Below, in pieces: positions 8,970 to 20,101 of a stretch of 64,000 nucleotides of DNA (within the stretch, counting starts at the first letter, position 1; each line of letters starts with the position of its first letter). The position numbers and the translations under genes were made by a program. The stretch covers positions 62,001 through 126,000 of the forward strand of contig NZ_JAGGQW010000046.1 of NCBI RefSeq assembly GCF_018613065.1, given 5' to 3'. The DNA comes from Bacillus sp. ISL-7. Its GTDB lineage: Bacteria; Bacillota; Bacilli; Bacillales_B; DSM-18226. Below the pieces are notes generated by a model. It saw nothing but the letters and a program-made list of their open reading frames with translations. It was not told the DNA's origin and did not search any database.

Positions 8970-10346
8970 TTAGGAACTTACAGCTGCAGCTTTTTTATTT
9001 ACGACTAATACCTTTTTCTCCCATGCCCTGCTCTTCCATCTAAAATACATGACAATCCCTCTAAACCACTCATCTACGATAAAGGCAATCCATACTCCCG
9101 CTAAGCCCAGACCAAAATGAATTCCTAAGATATAAGATATTGGAACAGCAAGCCCCCACATGGAAAAAACCCCCATTTTTACAGAAAAAGCGGCATCCCC
9201 AGTTGCCCTCAGTGAATTTACTACGATTAAATTGAAGGTCCTGCCTGGTTCAAGAATTAAACATAATAATAATAAAGTACTGCCTGTATGAATAATTTCT
9301 TTATTATTTGTAAACAGACTCATTAAGTCTTCTCTGAAAAAAGAAACTAAAATGGAAACTAAAATGGAAATAACAAAACTGGATTTAAGGCTCTTAAATA
9401 ATTGACGATACGCTCCTTCATAGTCTCCCGATCCAACACGGTATCCTATTAGGATTTGTGTCCCCTGTCCCATCGCTAATCCAAACAGCATAATAAAGGA
9501 CATAATATTCCAAGTATAAACACGAGTAGATAAGGCAGCTGCTCCAAGTATAGCTGTAATGGCTGTCATGGCCATTTGGCTGGTATTGTAACTGATTTGT
9601 TCCCCGGCAGCTGGGATACCAACTTTTAGGATTTTTTTAATAAGTGGTAAATCGAAATGAAAATAATCTTCTCGTTTAATTCTTATTGGGAGCCGCTTAT
9701 ACATAAGAATAAAGGCAATAATGAGAGCTGACGCCCTGCTAAAAGCAGTTGAAAGGGCTACCCCTTTTACTCCCATTTCAGGGAATCCGAATAAGCCGTA
9801 AATAACCAAACTGTTTCCCGCTAAATGGATCACATTCATAATAATCGATACAAACATGGCTTCTCTGGTAAATCCATTTGCCCTAAGAATAGAAGAAACA
9901 GTAATTAAGATGGCCTGTAAAAATAAGGTTCCGCCGACAATCGATAGATACTCATAACCTATCGCGGCAATATCATCTTTAAGGTGGAATAACTCTAATA
10001 GCTGGCCTTTAAAAATGACCATTAAACAGCTTACAACTAAGCCAATTATCAAATTGATCGATAATGAGACAGCAGCCGCTTGTTTAGCACCTTCCCTCAA
10101 GGCAGCTCCTAAATATTGTGAAATAAGTACAGCCGTCCCAGTTGCAGTAAAACTAAATATTAGAATACCAAAAAAGACAAGTTGATTTGCCACTCCGACA
10201 GCGGCCACAATATCATCAGAAATATGCGACAGCATGATGGTGTCAGTGCTCCCCATGATCATTTGAAGCAGCAATTCAATAAAAATTGGCCAGGTAATGG
10301 CAAGTAAAGTTATTTTTCTATTATTTTGATCAATTGAATTTCCCAT
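8970..10346 (-). CDS. MATE-family efflux transporter
   Basis: The protein has 458 residues and about twelve membrane helices. The N-terminal segment LLQMIMGSTDTIMLSHISDD and the repeated half after about residue 235 are typical of the NorM/DinF superfamily, which extrudes cationic compounds by Na+ or H+ antiport. It is the first gene of a unit with an aldo/keto reductase, so it may export a toxic carbonyl or other metabolite; this is inference. AGGAGGTGAAG lies upstream of the ATG. Confidence 0.85.
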   Translation of the reverse strand: MGNSIDQNNRKITLLAITWPIFIELLLQMIMGSTDTIMLSHISDDIVAAVGVANQLVFFGILIFSFTATGTAVLISQYLGAALREGAKQAAAVSLSINLIIGLVVSCLMVIFKGQLLELFHLKDDIAAIGYEYLSIVGGTLFLQAILITVSSILRANGFTREAMFVSIIMNVIHLAGNSLVIYGLFGFPEMGVKGVALSTAFSRASALIIAFILMYKRLPIRIKREDYFHFDLPLIKKILKVGIPAAGEQISYNTSQMAMTAITAILGAAALSTRVYTWNIMSFIMLFGLAMGQGTQILIGYRVGSGDYEGAYRQLFKSLKSSFVISILVSILVSFFREDLMSLFTNNKEIIHTGSTLLLLCLILEPGRTFNLIVVNSLRATGDAAFSVKMGVFSMWGLAVPISYILGIHFGLGLAGVWIAFIVDEWFRGIVMYFRWKSRAWEKKVLVVNKKAAAVSS

Positions 10347-10370
10347 TTTTTATCTTCACCTCCTACAGAA

Positions 10371-10404
10371 AAAGATTCATATCAAAAAGATGATATGAAT
10401 CTTT
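10371..10404 (-). terminator. Terminator of the arabinan operon
   Basis: A 14-bp perfect stem (AAAGATTCATATCA and TGATATGAATCTTT) with a six-base loop lies between the last GH43 gene and the MATE gene. It closes the ten-gene operon that starts at araB. Confidence 0.85.
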
Positions 10405-10448
10405 TTCTCTCTTTTTTTGTAAATGCACTGAATGTCCGTTTTATTTAA

Positions 10449-11414
10449 TTACTTAGGAAGCCCAAGGTTTGGAGTTCCATCCGGATTCCAGGTAAACTCT
10501 TTCGCACATGTGTGCCGATTCGGATCATAGAGCGGGTCTCCAACAATCTCTGTATAGTTTCTCACGTGGTAGACAAGGATATCCTTGCTTCCGTCTTCAG
10601 AAACTGTAAAGCTGTTATGACCAGGACCGTACTGGCCTGCTTCATAGTTAGTTTTGAATACAGGTTCTGTAGATTTACTCCAGTAGTTTGGATTCATTAC
10701 ATCACTGTTTTCATCCGCAGTTAGTAGTCCCATGCAATAATTTTCGTCGGTAGCACTTCCCGAATAAGAAATGAATATTTTACCGTTTCTCTTTAAAACC
10801 GCTGGTCCTTCATTTACCCAGAAGCCAATCGTTTCCCAATCATATTCTGGTTTTGCAATCATCACTTGAGGTCCTATGATGGTCCAAGGGTTTTCTAATG
10901 GTGCAATGTATAGATTGGAATTACCTCTGATGTTAGGATCCTTTTGAGCCCAAACAAGATATTGCTGTCCATTATGCTCAAAAGAAGTAGAATCTAGGGC
11001 AAATGATTCCCAATCGGTATTGATTTGCCCCTTTTCTTCCCATTTTCCTTCTAGCGGGTTAGTAGATTTATTTTCAATTACGAACATGCGGTGTTGGAAA
11101 AGTCCATCAATAATTTCCTTTGATGGCGCAGCCGCGTAATATATATACCAGCTGCCATTAATGTAATGAATCTCCGGTGCCCAAATCAGTGCGCTCATTG
11201 GTCCTGTTTCATGCTTTCTCCAAGCAACCGCGGTTTCTGCATCCGCTATGCCTTGGATTGTTTTTGAACGTCTAACCTCGATGCGGTCATATTCAGGAAT
11301 AGATGCAGTAAAGTAATAGTATCCGTCCGTATGTTTATATACCCATGGATCCGCTCTTTGCTCGATAATCAGATCCTTTGATGTTTTGGCTTCTTCGATT
11401 GTTACTTTTACCAT
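10449..11414 (-). CDS. GH43 intracellular arabinofuranosidase/arabinosidase, copy 2
   Basis: The protein has 321 residues, no signal peptide and a single five-bladed propeller domain. The catalytic triad is visible: base Asp22 (EQRADPWV), modulator Asp141 (FALDSTSF) and acid Glu202 (VNEGPAVL). The late GPGHNSF supplies the metal-binding His. Cytoplasmic enzymes of this length remove arabinose from imported arabino-oligosaccharides. It lies 37 bases after a close paralogue with the same layout, clearly a tandem duplication. It is the last gene of the operon before the terminator. GGGGAGATATC precedes the ATG. Confidence 0.85.
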   Translation of the reverse strand: MVKVTIEEAKTSKDLIIEQRADPWVYKHTDGYYYFTASIPEYDRIEVRRSKTIQGIADAETAVAWRKHETGPMSALIWAPEIHYINGSWYIYYAAAPSKEIIDGLFQHRMFVIENKSTNPLEGKWEEKGQINTDWESFALDSTSFEHNGQQYLVWAQKDPNIRGNSNLYIAPLENPWTIIGPQVMIAKPEYDWETIGFWVNEGPAVLKRNGKIFISYSGSATDENYCMGLLTADENSDVMNPNYWSKSTEPVFKTNYEAGQYGPGHNSFTVSEDGSKDILVYHVRNYTEIVGDPLYDPNRHTCAKEFTWNPDGTPNLGLPK

Positions 11415-11451
11415 GATATCTCCCCTATAAAAAGATGTCAGCTATTCTAAA

Positions 11452-12402
11452 TTATTTTGCATCTGCTACCGGAACGCCAAAATTCGGTGTACCATCTTCG
11501 TTCCAAGTAAAAATCTGAGCCCGAGTATGGCGGTTTGGATCCCATAACGGGTCACCCTCAATATTCTTATAGTTACGCGTATGATAGATAAGAATATCTT
11601 GGCTTCCATCTTCAGAGACCGTGAAGCTGTTATGTCCTGGTCCATATTGGCTTGTTTCTTCATTTGTTTGAAACACAGGTGTTTCTGATTTTTTCCAAGA
11701 TGTTGGGTCTAATAAATTATTATTTTCATCTGCAGACAGGAGACCCATGCAATAATTGTAATCTGTGGCACTCGCAGAATAGGAGATGAATATTTTTCCG
11801 TTTCTCTTTAAGACTGCTGCACCTTCGTTCACTAAAAAGCCGATGGTCTCCCAATCATACTCAGGTTTTGTAATCATTACTTGAGGACCTTCAATCTTCC
11901 ACGGAGTCACCATTTTAGCGATGTAAAGATTAGAGTTTCCAACAATTCCAGGGTCTCTTTGTGCCCAAACATAATATCTTTGCCCCATATGCTCAAAGGT
12001 AGTGGCATCAAGTGAAAAGGACTCCCAATCTGTTTTCACTTGCCCCTTTTCTACCCAAGTTCCTTCAAGCGGGTTCTCGGAATCATTTTCAATCACATAC
12101 ATACGATGGTCAAAAATCTCGTCTGCTCTAGCAGCCGCAAAATAGATATACCACTTTCCGTCGATGAAATGAATCTCAGGTGCCCAAATATTCGCACTCA
12201 TCGGGCCTTTTTCATGTTTTCTCCAAGCAACTACAGGCTCGGCTTCACCTAATCCCTGAATTGTTGCCGCCCTTCTGACTTCAAGCCGGTCATATTCTGG
12301 AACCGATGCTGTGAAATAGTAGTAACCATCTGTATGTTTATATACCCATGGATCGGCACGCTGCTCGACAATGGGATTATTTAATGTTTCAGCCTTTGGC
12401 AT
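11452..12402 (-). CDS. GH43 intracellular arabinofuranosidase/arabinosidase, copy 1
   Basis: The protein has 316 residues, no signal peptide and only the GH43 propeller. The catalytic residues are Asp17 (EQRADPWV), Asp near 135 (SLDATTF) and Glu near 197 (LVNEGAAVL). Where the sister enzyme has NEGP, this one has NEGA beside the acid, and its segment 90-110 is shorter; the two may differ in linkage preference. It follows araM by 19 bases. AAAGGTGATCAATT precedes the ATG. Confidence 0.85.
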   Translation of the reverse strand: MPKAETLNNPIVEQRADPWVYKHTDGYYYFTASVPEYDRLEVRRAATIQGLGEAEPVVAWRKHEKGPMSANIWAPEIHFIDGKWYIYFAAARADEIFDHRMYVIENDSENPLEGTWVEKGQVKTDWESFSLDATTFEHMGQRYYVWAQRDPGIVGNSNLYIAKMVTPWKIEGPQVMITKPEYDWETIGFLVNEGAAVLKRNGKIFISYSASATDYNYCMGLLSADENNNLLDPTSWKKSETPVFQTNEETSQYGPGHNSFTVSEDGSQDILIYHTRNYKNIEGDPLWDPNRHTRAQIFTWNEDGTPNFGVPVADAK

Positions 12403-12421
12403 AATTGATCACCTTTTCCGG

Positions 12422-13666
12422 TTAATTTCTAACTTTTACTTGATGATTAACTTTGACTACTTCATTTAGAAACTTTAGAGCTGTGAAACGGTCTCTTAGC
12501 TGATGAGCTTCGGATAAACTTCGCACCAGAAGATCGTCGTCAATTCCCAATTGTCCCGGCATTGTTTCGCCTCCAACTTGTTCTATAAGCTCACGTAGTT
12601 GAGAAGCTTTTGGAATAGCCCCGTATAAAGCTCTAATATCTTGAATGTTTTCTTTAATATTTTTCACGAGACTATCATCTTCAGTTGTTTTAATACTATC
12701 CTCTAATTTTGTAAATTCCGAAATTAGTTGGATAAAGTCCCTTTCATATACATCCGCTAGGAGAGAAACCGCCACCCCTACCTTTGCCCCATGAAGGACT
12801 TGCGGGCGGTTTTGTCGTATAAATTCCATCTCCCAATAGTGTGAAAGGTGATGTTCCCCTCCAGAAGCAGGATGGGATTGGCCAAATAATAACATGGCTA
12901 AACCGGATTTAATGAGGGCCTCAATTAGGATACGAATGCCTTCTTCGTCTGCAGCGGCAATTTTATCTGCTTTTTCAACGCATATATCAAGTGCTTCTCT
13001 TGTAATTTTTGCAACTTGCGGGCAATATGGCTCACCGACAGTCAGATTTCCAAACTTCCAATCTGCCAGGGATGTATATTTGGCTAACATATCCCCAAAT
13101 CCTGCTGCAATCATTTTCTTTGGTGCATTTCGAAATACGTGTAAATCAGCAAATACCGCAATTGGCGCCATCATTTGAAAAGTTTGCTTTATTCCTCTAA
13201 CAATTAATGGTGCTCCCATTGATGTAAAGCCATCGACAGAAGGAGCAGTAGGGACAGAAATGAACGGAATTTTTATCTTAGTACTTGTAAAGCGAGCGAT
13301 ATCATGGATGGTACCAGAACCTACAGCTATAATGACATCAGTATCTTGAGAAGTATCTAACAATGCTTGCACTAAAGACTTTTCGTCTGCCACTACATCA
13401 TTATTCTCGTCAGGCTTTAATAAACAGGTAGAATAACCAACCTTAGTTGCTGATAAATATTTGGTTAGGTCTGCTCCAGCAACACGAAAAGTATGTTCGT
13501 CTGCAATGATGACTGCCTTTTTAAAAGCTTTTCTTTCTAAGTAGACTGCTGCTTCCCTTAATACATTGTTGCCAACTAAAATTGTCTCAATCGGTATCCC
13601 ATTATGATGATTGCCGCAGTCACAACTGTTTGCTAGACTGATAATTTCTGTTATTACTCTTTCCAT
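12422..13666 (-). CDS. araM: sn-Glycerol-1-phosphate dehydrogenase, AraM
   Basis: The protein has 414 residues and belongs to the iron-containing alcohol dehydrogenase / EgsA group. The dinucleotide motif is VGSGTIHDIARF. Metal ligands are visible as Asp near 190 (AAGFGDMLAKYTSL) and the two His in SHPASGGEHHLSHYWE. In B. subtilis AraM, a Ni-dependent enzyme, reduces dihydroxyacetone phosphate to sn-glycerol-1-phosphate, and its gene lies inside the ara operon, as here. Why an arabinose operon carries this enzyme is not settled. AGGAGGAACAATA precedes the ATG. Confidence 0.9.
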   Translation of the reverse strand: MERVITEIISLANSCDCGNHHNGIPIETILVGNNVLREAAVYLERKAFKKAVIIADEHTFRVAGADLTKYLSATKVGYSTCLLKPDENNDVVADEKSLVQALLDTSQDTDVIIAVGSGTIHDIARFTSTKIKIPFISVPTAPSVDGFTSMGAPLIVRGIKQTFQMMAPIAVFADLHVFRNAPKKMIAAGFGDMLAKYTSLADWKFGNLTVGEPYCPQVAKITREALDICVEKADKIAAADEEGIRILIEALIKSGLAMLLFGQSHPASGGEHHLSHYWEMEFIRQNRPQVLHGAKVGVAVSLLADVYERDFIQLISEFTKLEDSIKTTEDDSLVKNIKENIQDIRALYGAIPKASQLRELIEQVGGETMPGQLGIDDDLLVRSLSEAHQLRDRFTALKFLNEVVKVNHQVKVRN

Positions 13667-13714
13667 TATTGTTCCTCCTGCTCCTTCAAAACTTTACCCT
13701 AATTCTTGCTTTAC

Positions 13715-14767
13715 TTAATTTGCTGTTAGCCCGAACTTATATTTTGTTACAGATGTGTACACTTGGTCTTTTTTAAGGACCCAAGAAGGAAAATTAGGAT
13801 GGTGGATGGCATCTGGCAGCCCCTGGGTTTCTAAACAAATGCCAAGGTATTTACGGGAAGGAACACCATAAATCTCACCTTCTGACTTTATTTGGTTTCC
13901 AGAGTAAACGACTACTCCAGGCTCATCTGTTTCAATTGTCAATGTACGGCCACTCTCGGAATCTTTAAGAATAATTTCCTGGTCATGGTTTGATGTTAGT
14001 AAAAAGGGATGATCGTACCCATTACCGGCTAATTGATTTTGAGGATAATTGGAGTCAACCCCGGATTGAATGAATCTATTACTAGTAAAATTAAATGGTG
14101 TGCCTTCAACGTCCAGCAGTTTTCCGGTTGGAAGTAATTCATCATTTAATTCTAGGAACTTATCACTCTTAATAGATAGAGAATGGTTGAGAATATCCCG
14201 TTTAATATTTCCACTTAGGTTAAAATAGGAATGATTGGTCATATTTAATAGTGTACTTTCATCCGATAATCCAGAATATTGGATGGTCAGTTCATTATGA
14301 TTATTGACTGTATAGGTTACCTTTACATTTACATTTCCAGGGTAACCTTCCTCCCCATCAGGGCTTAGGTATGAAAATTGAACACTTACTTCTTCGTCGT
14401 TCTCTGTAACGGAGGCATCCCAAATGACTTTATCAAACCCTTTATTACCCCCATGGAGATGGTTGTTGTTTTCGTTTTTTGCCAAGGTATATGTTTTTCC
14501 GTCAAGCTCGAACGATCCACCCTTTATCCGGCCCGCTACACGTCCCACGACCGTTCCAAAAAAATAACTGCCATTTTGATATTCTTCTAACGTGTCATAG
14601 CCTAAAACAATATTTTCATAGTTTTCTTCTTTATCAGGAGTGATGATTTTAGTAATAATACAACCATAATTAATGCATGTCAGCTCAAAACCATGGTCGT
14701 TGACAAGTGTATATGAATTGAAAGTTTGATTGTTTATTTGACCAAACTTTTCTTGGATAACTTTCAT
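13715..14767 (-). CDS. Aldose 1-epimerase (mutarotase)
   Basis: The protein has 350 residues with the start chosen here. An upstream ATG at 14836 would add 23 residues that do not resemble the family, and its GGAG touches the ATG with no spacer; the internal ATG has AAAGGCAGG at normal distance and begins like other mutarotases (KVIQEKFGQI). Family motifs are YGCIITKIITPD, the HLHGG box near residue 95, the NHSYFNL box near 175 and the late Glu of ICLETQGLPDA. It interconverts anomers of free sugars, here probably L-arabinose released by the GH51 and GH43 enzymes. It lies in the middle of the arabinan operon. Confidence 0.85.
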   Translation of the reverse strand: MKVIQEKFGQINNQTFNSYTLVNDHGFELTCINYGCIITKIITPDKEENYENIVLGYDTLEEYQNGSYFFGTVVGRVAGRIKGGSFELDGKTYTLAKNENNNHLHGGNKGFDKVIWDASVTENDEEVSVQFSYLSPDGEEGYPGNVNVKVTYTVNNHNELTIQYSGLSDESTLLNMTNHSYFNLSGNIKRDILNHSLSIKSDKFLELNDELLPTGKLLDVEGTPFNFTSNRFIQSGVDSNYPQNQLAGNGYDHPFLLTSNHDQEIILKDSESGRTLTIETDEPGVVVYSGNQIKSEGEIYGVPSRKYLGICLETQGLPDAIHHPNFPSWVLKKDQVYTSVTKYKFGLTAN

Positions 14768-14880
14768 ATTGATCCTGCCTTTCTTTCCTCTATTTTCGCT
14801 CGTATCGATAACATCCATATACAAAAATAGTTCCATCTCCTTTCAATCAGGGGGATTAAAAAGGAGATGGAATACATGGA

Positions 14881-16413
<1,533 letters not shown>

Positions 16414-16482
16414 TCATTAATAGTCTAGTAAACGGAAAAACTACTATAATAAAAATACTGCCAAATCGTTTCTATTTAACGG

Positions 16483-16755
16483 TTAACCAACTTTTTCCCA
16501 TTTTGGTTTTCCTGCAAATGGACAGCTTTTGTTTTTAAACTTGGCCCGATAGCGGACAATACATCCGCTATGAGCACAAGTGGTACCATATTGAAGGGAA
16601 GGACAGCTTTCACAATTCTTTAATCTTGCTTGGTAGACCTCGTCAGAAACAATAACAGATGAATCCTCTTCGGCTTCTTTTACTAATTCTTGAATGACCT
16701 CTTCTGTTACCATGACACTTTCCACGCAGCCTTTGCACAGACTTTTTTCCTTCAC
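16483..16755 (-). CDS. Small Cys-rich protein, DUF6171-like
   Basis: The protein has 90 residues. An N-terminal CKGC pair is followed by an acidic helix (about 18-45) and a Cys-rich half with CESCPS, TTCAHSGC and KSCPF, enough for one or two zinc or iron-sulfur sites. The spacing and the end KPKW are as I remember for the DUF6171 family, whose function is unknown. It starts at a GTG behind GAGGGGGGA, in the middle of the arabinan operon between the two GH51 genes, 20 bases after the first. Its conserved role there is unclear: possibly regulatory or an RNA/metal-binding helper. Confidence 0.7.
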   Translation of the reverse strand: MKEKSLCKGCVESVMVTEEVIQELVKEAEEDSSVIVSDEVYQARLKNCESCPSLQYGTTCAHSGCIVRYRAKFKNKSCPFAGKPKWEKVG

Positions 16756-16775
16756 TGTAATCCCCCCTCTTCCTT

Positions 16776-18266
16776 TTACTCAATTAATAAGGTCACAACA
16801 GACATAGGTGGAAGCTTGATTGCCAATTTATTGTTTTCCACTGTTACACTAGTGAATTCAACTGGCTTAACAACATCCGGCTGTTCAAATGTGTTATGAG
16901 CATTCATCGTGTCGGCAGTGATAATGGTGCCTGACACCTTTGTATTTGCTGCATTAACGCCGCGTAGATCTAAATCCAATTCAGCCCCATTTTGGTGATC
17001 GATATTACATAAGCTTACATGGATCTTACCTTCAGCGTTTTTAGATGCGGATACAGTTACCTGCGGCAATGTTTCACCATTGTACTCATAAGTGCCAAAT
17101 GATGAATCAACTGCTAAAAGCTCGGCATTCTGGTGAACCTTGTACATATCAAACACGTGATAGGTTGGAGTAAGGATCATTTGCTCGCCTTCTGTTAGAA
17201 TCATCGCTTGAAGCACGTTTACTGTTTGAGCAATGTTTGTCATTTGAACACGATCCGCATGGTTATGGAAAATGTTAAAATGTAATCCGGCTACTAGCGC
17301 ATCACGGATTGTATTTTGCTGATATAAGAATCCTGGATTTGTACCTGGTTCTACGTCAAACCATGTGCCCCACTCGTCAATGATCATGCCAATGCGTTTT
17401 TGTGGATCATATTTATCCATGATGGTGCTGTGTTTTGTGATTAACTCATCCATATAAAGTGCTTTTTTCATGGTAATAAACCATTCATCTTCCGGAAAAT
17501 CAATAGCAGATCCTTTACCCAGCCAGAAATCTCCTGGAATGGTGTAATAGTGAAGGCTTAGCCCATCCATTAACCAGTGGGCATTTTTCATTAACACTTC
17601 TGTCCAGTTATAGTCATCTACATTGGCACCGCCGGCAATCTTGTAGATTTTGTTATTTCCATAATTTCTTACATAGGTTTGATAACGACGATAAAGGTCA
17701 GCATAATATTCAGGACGCATGTTTCCACCGCAACCCCAGTTTTCGTTACCCACGCCGAAATACTTTAGTGTCCATGGCTCATCGCGGCCATTTTCACGGC
17801 GCCAGTTAGCCATTGGTGATTCGCCTTCAAATGTCATATATTCAACCCACTCAGACATTTCTTGAACTGTTCCGCTTCCCACGTTACCGCAAATATATGG
17901 CTCACACTCTAATAATTCACAGAGAAGCATAAATTCGTGTGTACCAAAATGGTTGTTTTCTACGACACCGCCCCAATGGGTATTAACCATGCGCTTGCGG
18001 TTTTCCTTAGGACCAATGCCATCCTTCCAGTGGTATTCATCGGCGAAACATCCGCCCGGCCAGCGGAGTACTGGAACCATAATGTTCTTTAATGCTGCTA
18101 ACACATCATTACGAATACCCTTTGTATTTGGGATGGAAGAATCTTCACCAACCCAAATGCCTTCATAAATGCATCTTCCAAGGTGTTCTGCAAAATGGCC
18201 ATAGATATTTTTATTGATTTTTCCTTTTTGAATATCCGTGTTGATAATTACATTATTCGCCAACAT
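16776..18266 (-). CDS. GH51 alpha-L-arabinofuranosidase, second paralogue
   Basis: The protein has 496 residues from MLANNVIIN, which has AATGGAGGCGTTA before it; the alternative ATG 12 bases upstream overlaps no good ribosome binding site. The acid/base is Glu175 ([10 protein letters not shown]) and the nucleophile Glu298 (MIIDEWGTW). It is cytoplasmic by lack of a signal. It is clearly divergent from the AbfA-type neighbour and resembles the AbfB/Xsa branch of Bacillus. The pair probably splits the work between 1,5-linked backbone and 1,2/1,3-linked side-chain arabinose, but which does which cannot be read from sequence. Confidence 0.9.
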   Translation of the reverse strand: MLANNVIINTDIQKGKINKNIYGHFAEHLGRCIYEGIWVGEDSSIPNTKGIRNDVLAALKNIMVPVLRWPGGCFADEYHWKDGIGPKENRKRMVNTHWGGVVENNHFGTHEFMLLCELLECEPYICGNVGSGTVQEMSEWVEYMTFEGESPMANWRRENGRDEPWTLKYFGVGNENWGCGGNMRPEYYADLYRRYQTYVRNYGNNKIYKIAGGANVDDYNWTEVLMKNAHWLMDGLSLHYYTIPGDFWLGKGSAIDFPEDEWFITMKKALYMDELITKHSTIMDKYDPQKRIGMIIDEWGTWFDVEPGTNPGFLYQQNTIRDALVAGLHFNIFHNHADRVQMTNIAQTVNVLQAMILTEGEQMILTPTYHVFDMYKVHQNAELLAVDSSFGTYEYNGETLPQVTVSASKNAEGKIHVSLCNIDHQNGAELDLDLRGVNAANTKVSGTIITADTMNAHNTFEQPDVVKPVEFTSVTVENNKLAIKLPPMSVVTLLIE

Positions 18267-18347
18267 TAACGCCTCCATTTTTTAGATTGATAGAATTTAA
18301 AAGGAGTCCACAACTCTTGTATTATTGGTTTATTAAAAGAAATTTAT

Positions 18348-18430
18348 AGACGGTCTTTGATTTTGTTTATGATGCTATCAGGGGTAAATCCATATTCTTT
18401 AGCAATCCTAGAAATGTATGTGTCAACTTA
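18348..18430 (-). pseudogene. Possible short gene remnant
   Basis: A 27-codon frame without a start codon ends in a TAA at 18348 and reads ISRIAKEYGFTPDSIINKI near its end, an amphipathic helical pattern. It begins right after an in-frame stop beside the hairpin. I do not recognise the parent protein. Confidence 0.25.
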
Positions 18431-18432
18431 AT

Positions 18433-18464
18433 AGCAGGGCTATTATTTTTCTAATAGCCCTGCT
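18433..18464. terminator. Strong hairpin between araA and the GH51 gene
   Basis: A perfect 13-bp stem (AGCAGGGCTATTA and TAATAGCCCTGCT) lies 39 bases after the araA stop. There is no T-run on the minus strand, so it may act as an mRNA-stabilising or partial-attenuation element rather than a full terminator inside the operon. Confidence 0.6.
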
Positions 18465-18502
18465 TATTATAGTTAAAAAGATTACTTAATTAGTGCCACT
18501 TA

Positions 18503-19987
18503 TTACCGAAAAATAACATCATTCCAGCGGATTTCGTTATTGAAAGTATGAGTGTTTGTGTCGTTATTAATAAGGAGGAACTCAATTCCAGTTAGTTCAG
18601 CAAAATCTCTAAGCTGTTCTACTGTTACCTTATAAGAAAAGCCTGTATGGTGTGCTCCGCCCGCTTGGATCCAGTTTTCAACCGCTTGGCTTAATGATGG
18701 CTGAGTCTCCCATAATACCCGTGCAACAGGAAGTTTTGGCATATCTTTTTCCGGCTGTACAGCATCCACTTCATTTACAAGCAGACGGAAACGGTGTCCA
18801 AGGTCAACAATGGTTGCATTTAGTGCAGAGCCGCCTCTTCCATCAAACACGATTCTAGCAGGATCTTCCTTACCACCAATTCCAAGTGGATGAACCTCGA
18901 TTTTTGGACGTGTTGCTGAAATGGTTGGGCAAACCTCCAGCATATGGGCACCAAGGACCATTTCTTTACCTGGCTCGAAATGATACGTGTAATCTTCCAT
19001 GAAGGAAGTTCCTTCATTACCCGCAATAATTTTCATCAATCTAACAAGAGCAGCGGTTTTCCAGTCACCTTCACCAGCAAAACCATAGCCCTGTTCCATT
19101 AAACGCTGTACAGCTAAACCAGGTAGCTGACGCATACCATGTAAATCTTCAAAAGTAGTTGTGAATGCAGTATAACCTCCTTCAGTTAAGAATGCTTTCA
19201 TACCAAGTTCAACTCTAGCTTGATAACGGATGGAATCCCGAACTGGACCATCAGTAAGTCCTTCTTGAGTAATATCGTATTGCTCTTCGTATTCAGCCAT
19301 TAACTGGTCAATTTCTTGTTCAGTTACATCGTTCATGCGTTGCACGAGGTCACCTACTCCGTAACCGTTTACTGTCCAGCCAAACTTGATTTGCGCTTCT
19401 ACCTTATCACCATCTGTTACCGCTACTTGGCGCATATTATCACCAAATCTTGCAACCTTAAGGTTTTTGCTTTCCTCAAATGCTACTGCTGTTCTCATCC
19501 AGCTTCCAACACGTTCTCTTACTTCTGGATTTTCCCAATGACCAACTACAACCTTACGTTTTACATTCATTCTTGCTGCGATGAATCCATGTTCACGGTC
19601 ACCATGTGCAGCCTGATTCAAGTTCATGAAATCCATATCGATTGAATCCCAAGGAATATCACGGTTAAATTGTGTAGCTAAATGCAGATAAGGCTTTTGT
19701 AGTGCAGAAAGACCTGCAATCCACATTTTTGATGGTGAGAATGTGTGCATCCAAGTAATGATACCCGCACAATTTTCATCAGCATTTGCTTCTAGAATCA
19801 ATTTGCGAATTGAATCAGAATCTTTTACTACTGATTTAAAAATCAACTTATAAGTTACTGCAGAATCACCAGCCAACCCGTTTACGATGGTTTTTGAGTT
19901 TTCCTCAACTTGACGTAGTACATCTTCTCCGTATAATAATTGACTTCCTGTTACAAACCAGAATTCATAAGCTTTTGTTGTTAACAA
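18503..19987 (-). CDS. araA: L-arabinose isomerase
   Basis: The protein has 494 residues, the normal family length. It converts L-arabinose to L-ribulose, the first cytoplasmic step. The metal and catalytic residues of the family are visible: Glu306 (YGFAGEGDWK), Glu331 (SFMEDYTYHF), His348 (VLGAHMLEVCP) and the late His near 447 (GGAHHTGFS). The start is a TTG behind TAGGAGGAATTATC. It is third in the order araB-araD-araA, with a 114-base gap that contains an AraR-box-like site. Confidence 0.96.
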   Translation of the reverse strand: MLTTKAYEFWFVTGSQLLYGEDVLRQVEENSKTIVNGLAGDSAVTYKLIFKSVVKDSDSIRKLILEANADENCAGIITWMHTFSPSKMWIAGLSALQKPYLHLATQFNRDIPWDSIDMDFMNLNQAAHGDREHGFIAARMNVKRKVVVGHWENPEVRERVGSWMRTAVAFEESKNLKVARFGDNMRQVAVTDGDKVEAQIKFGWTVNGYGVGDLVQRMNDVTEQEIDQLMAEYEEQYDITQEGLTDGPVRDSIRYQARVELGMKAFLTEGGYTAFTTTFEDLHGMRQLPGLAVQRLMEQGYGFAGEGDWKTAALVRLMKIIAGNEGTSFMEDYTYHFEPGKEMVLGAHMLEVCPTISATRPKIEVHPLGIGGKEDPARIVFDGRGGSALNATIVDLGHRFRLLVNEVDAVQPEKDMPKLPVARVLWETQPSLSQAVENWIQAGGAHHTGFSYKVTVEQLRDFAELTGIEFLLINNDTNTHTFNNEIRWNDVIFR

Positions 19988-20051
19988 GATAATTCCTCCT
20001 AAGTAAATGCAAGATATTTTTATGGTAATAATTAATTAGTAATCTATAACC

Positions 20052-20067
20052 AGTTATCCGTACAAGT
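20052..20067. promoter_or_regulatory. AraR box-like operator before araA
   Basis: AGTTATCCGTACAAGT matches the B. subtilis AraR operator pattern ATTTGTACGTACAAAT, with a perfect GTACAA right half. It lies 65 bases upstream of the araA start, in the araD-araA gap. Confidence 0.6.
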
Positions 20068-20101
20068 TATCCCTGATTAAAGCGGTTGCTTTCCTCTAAG
20101 T

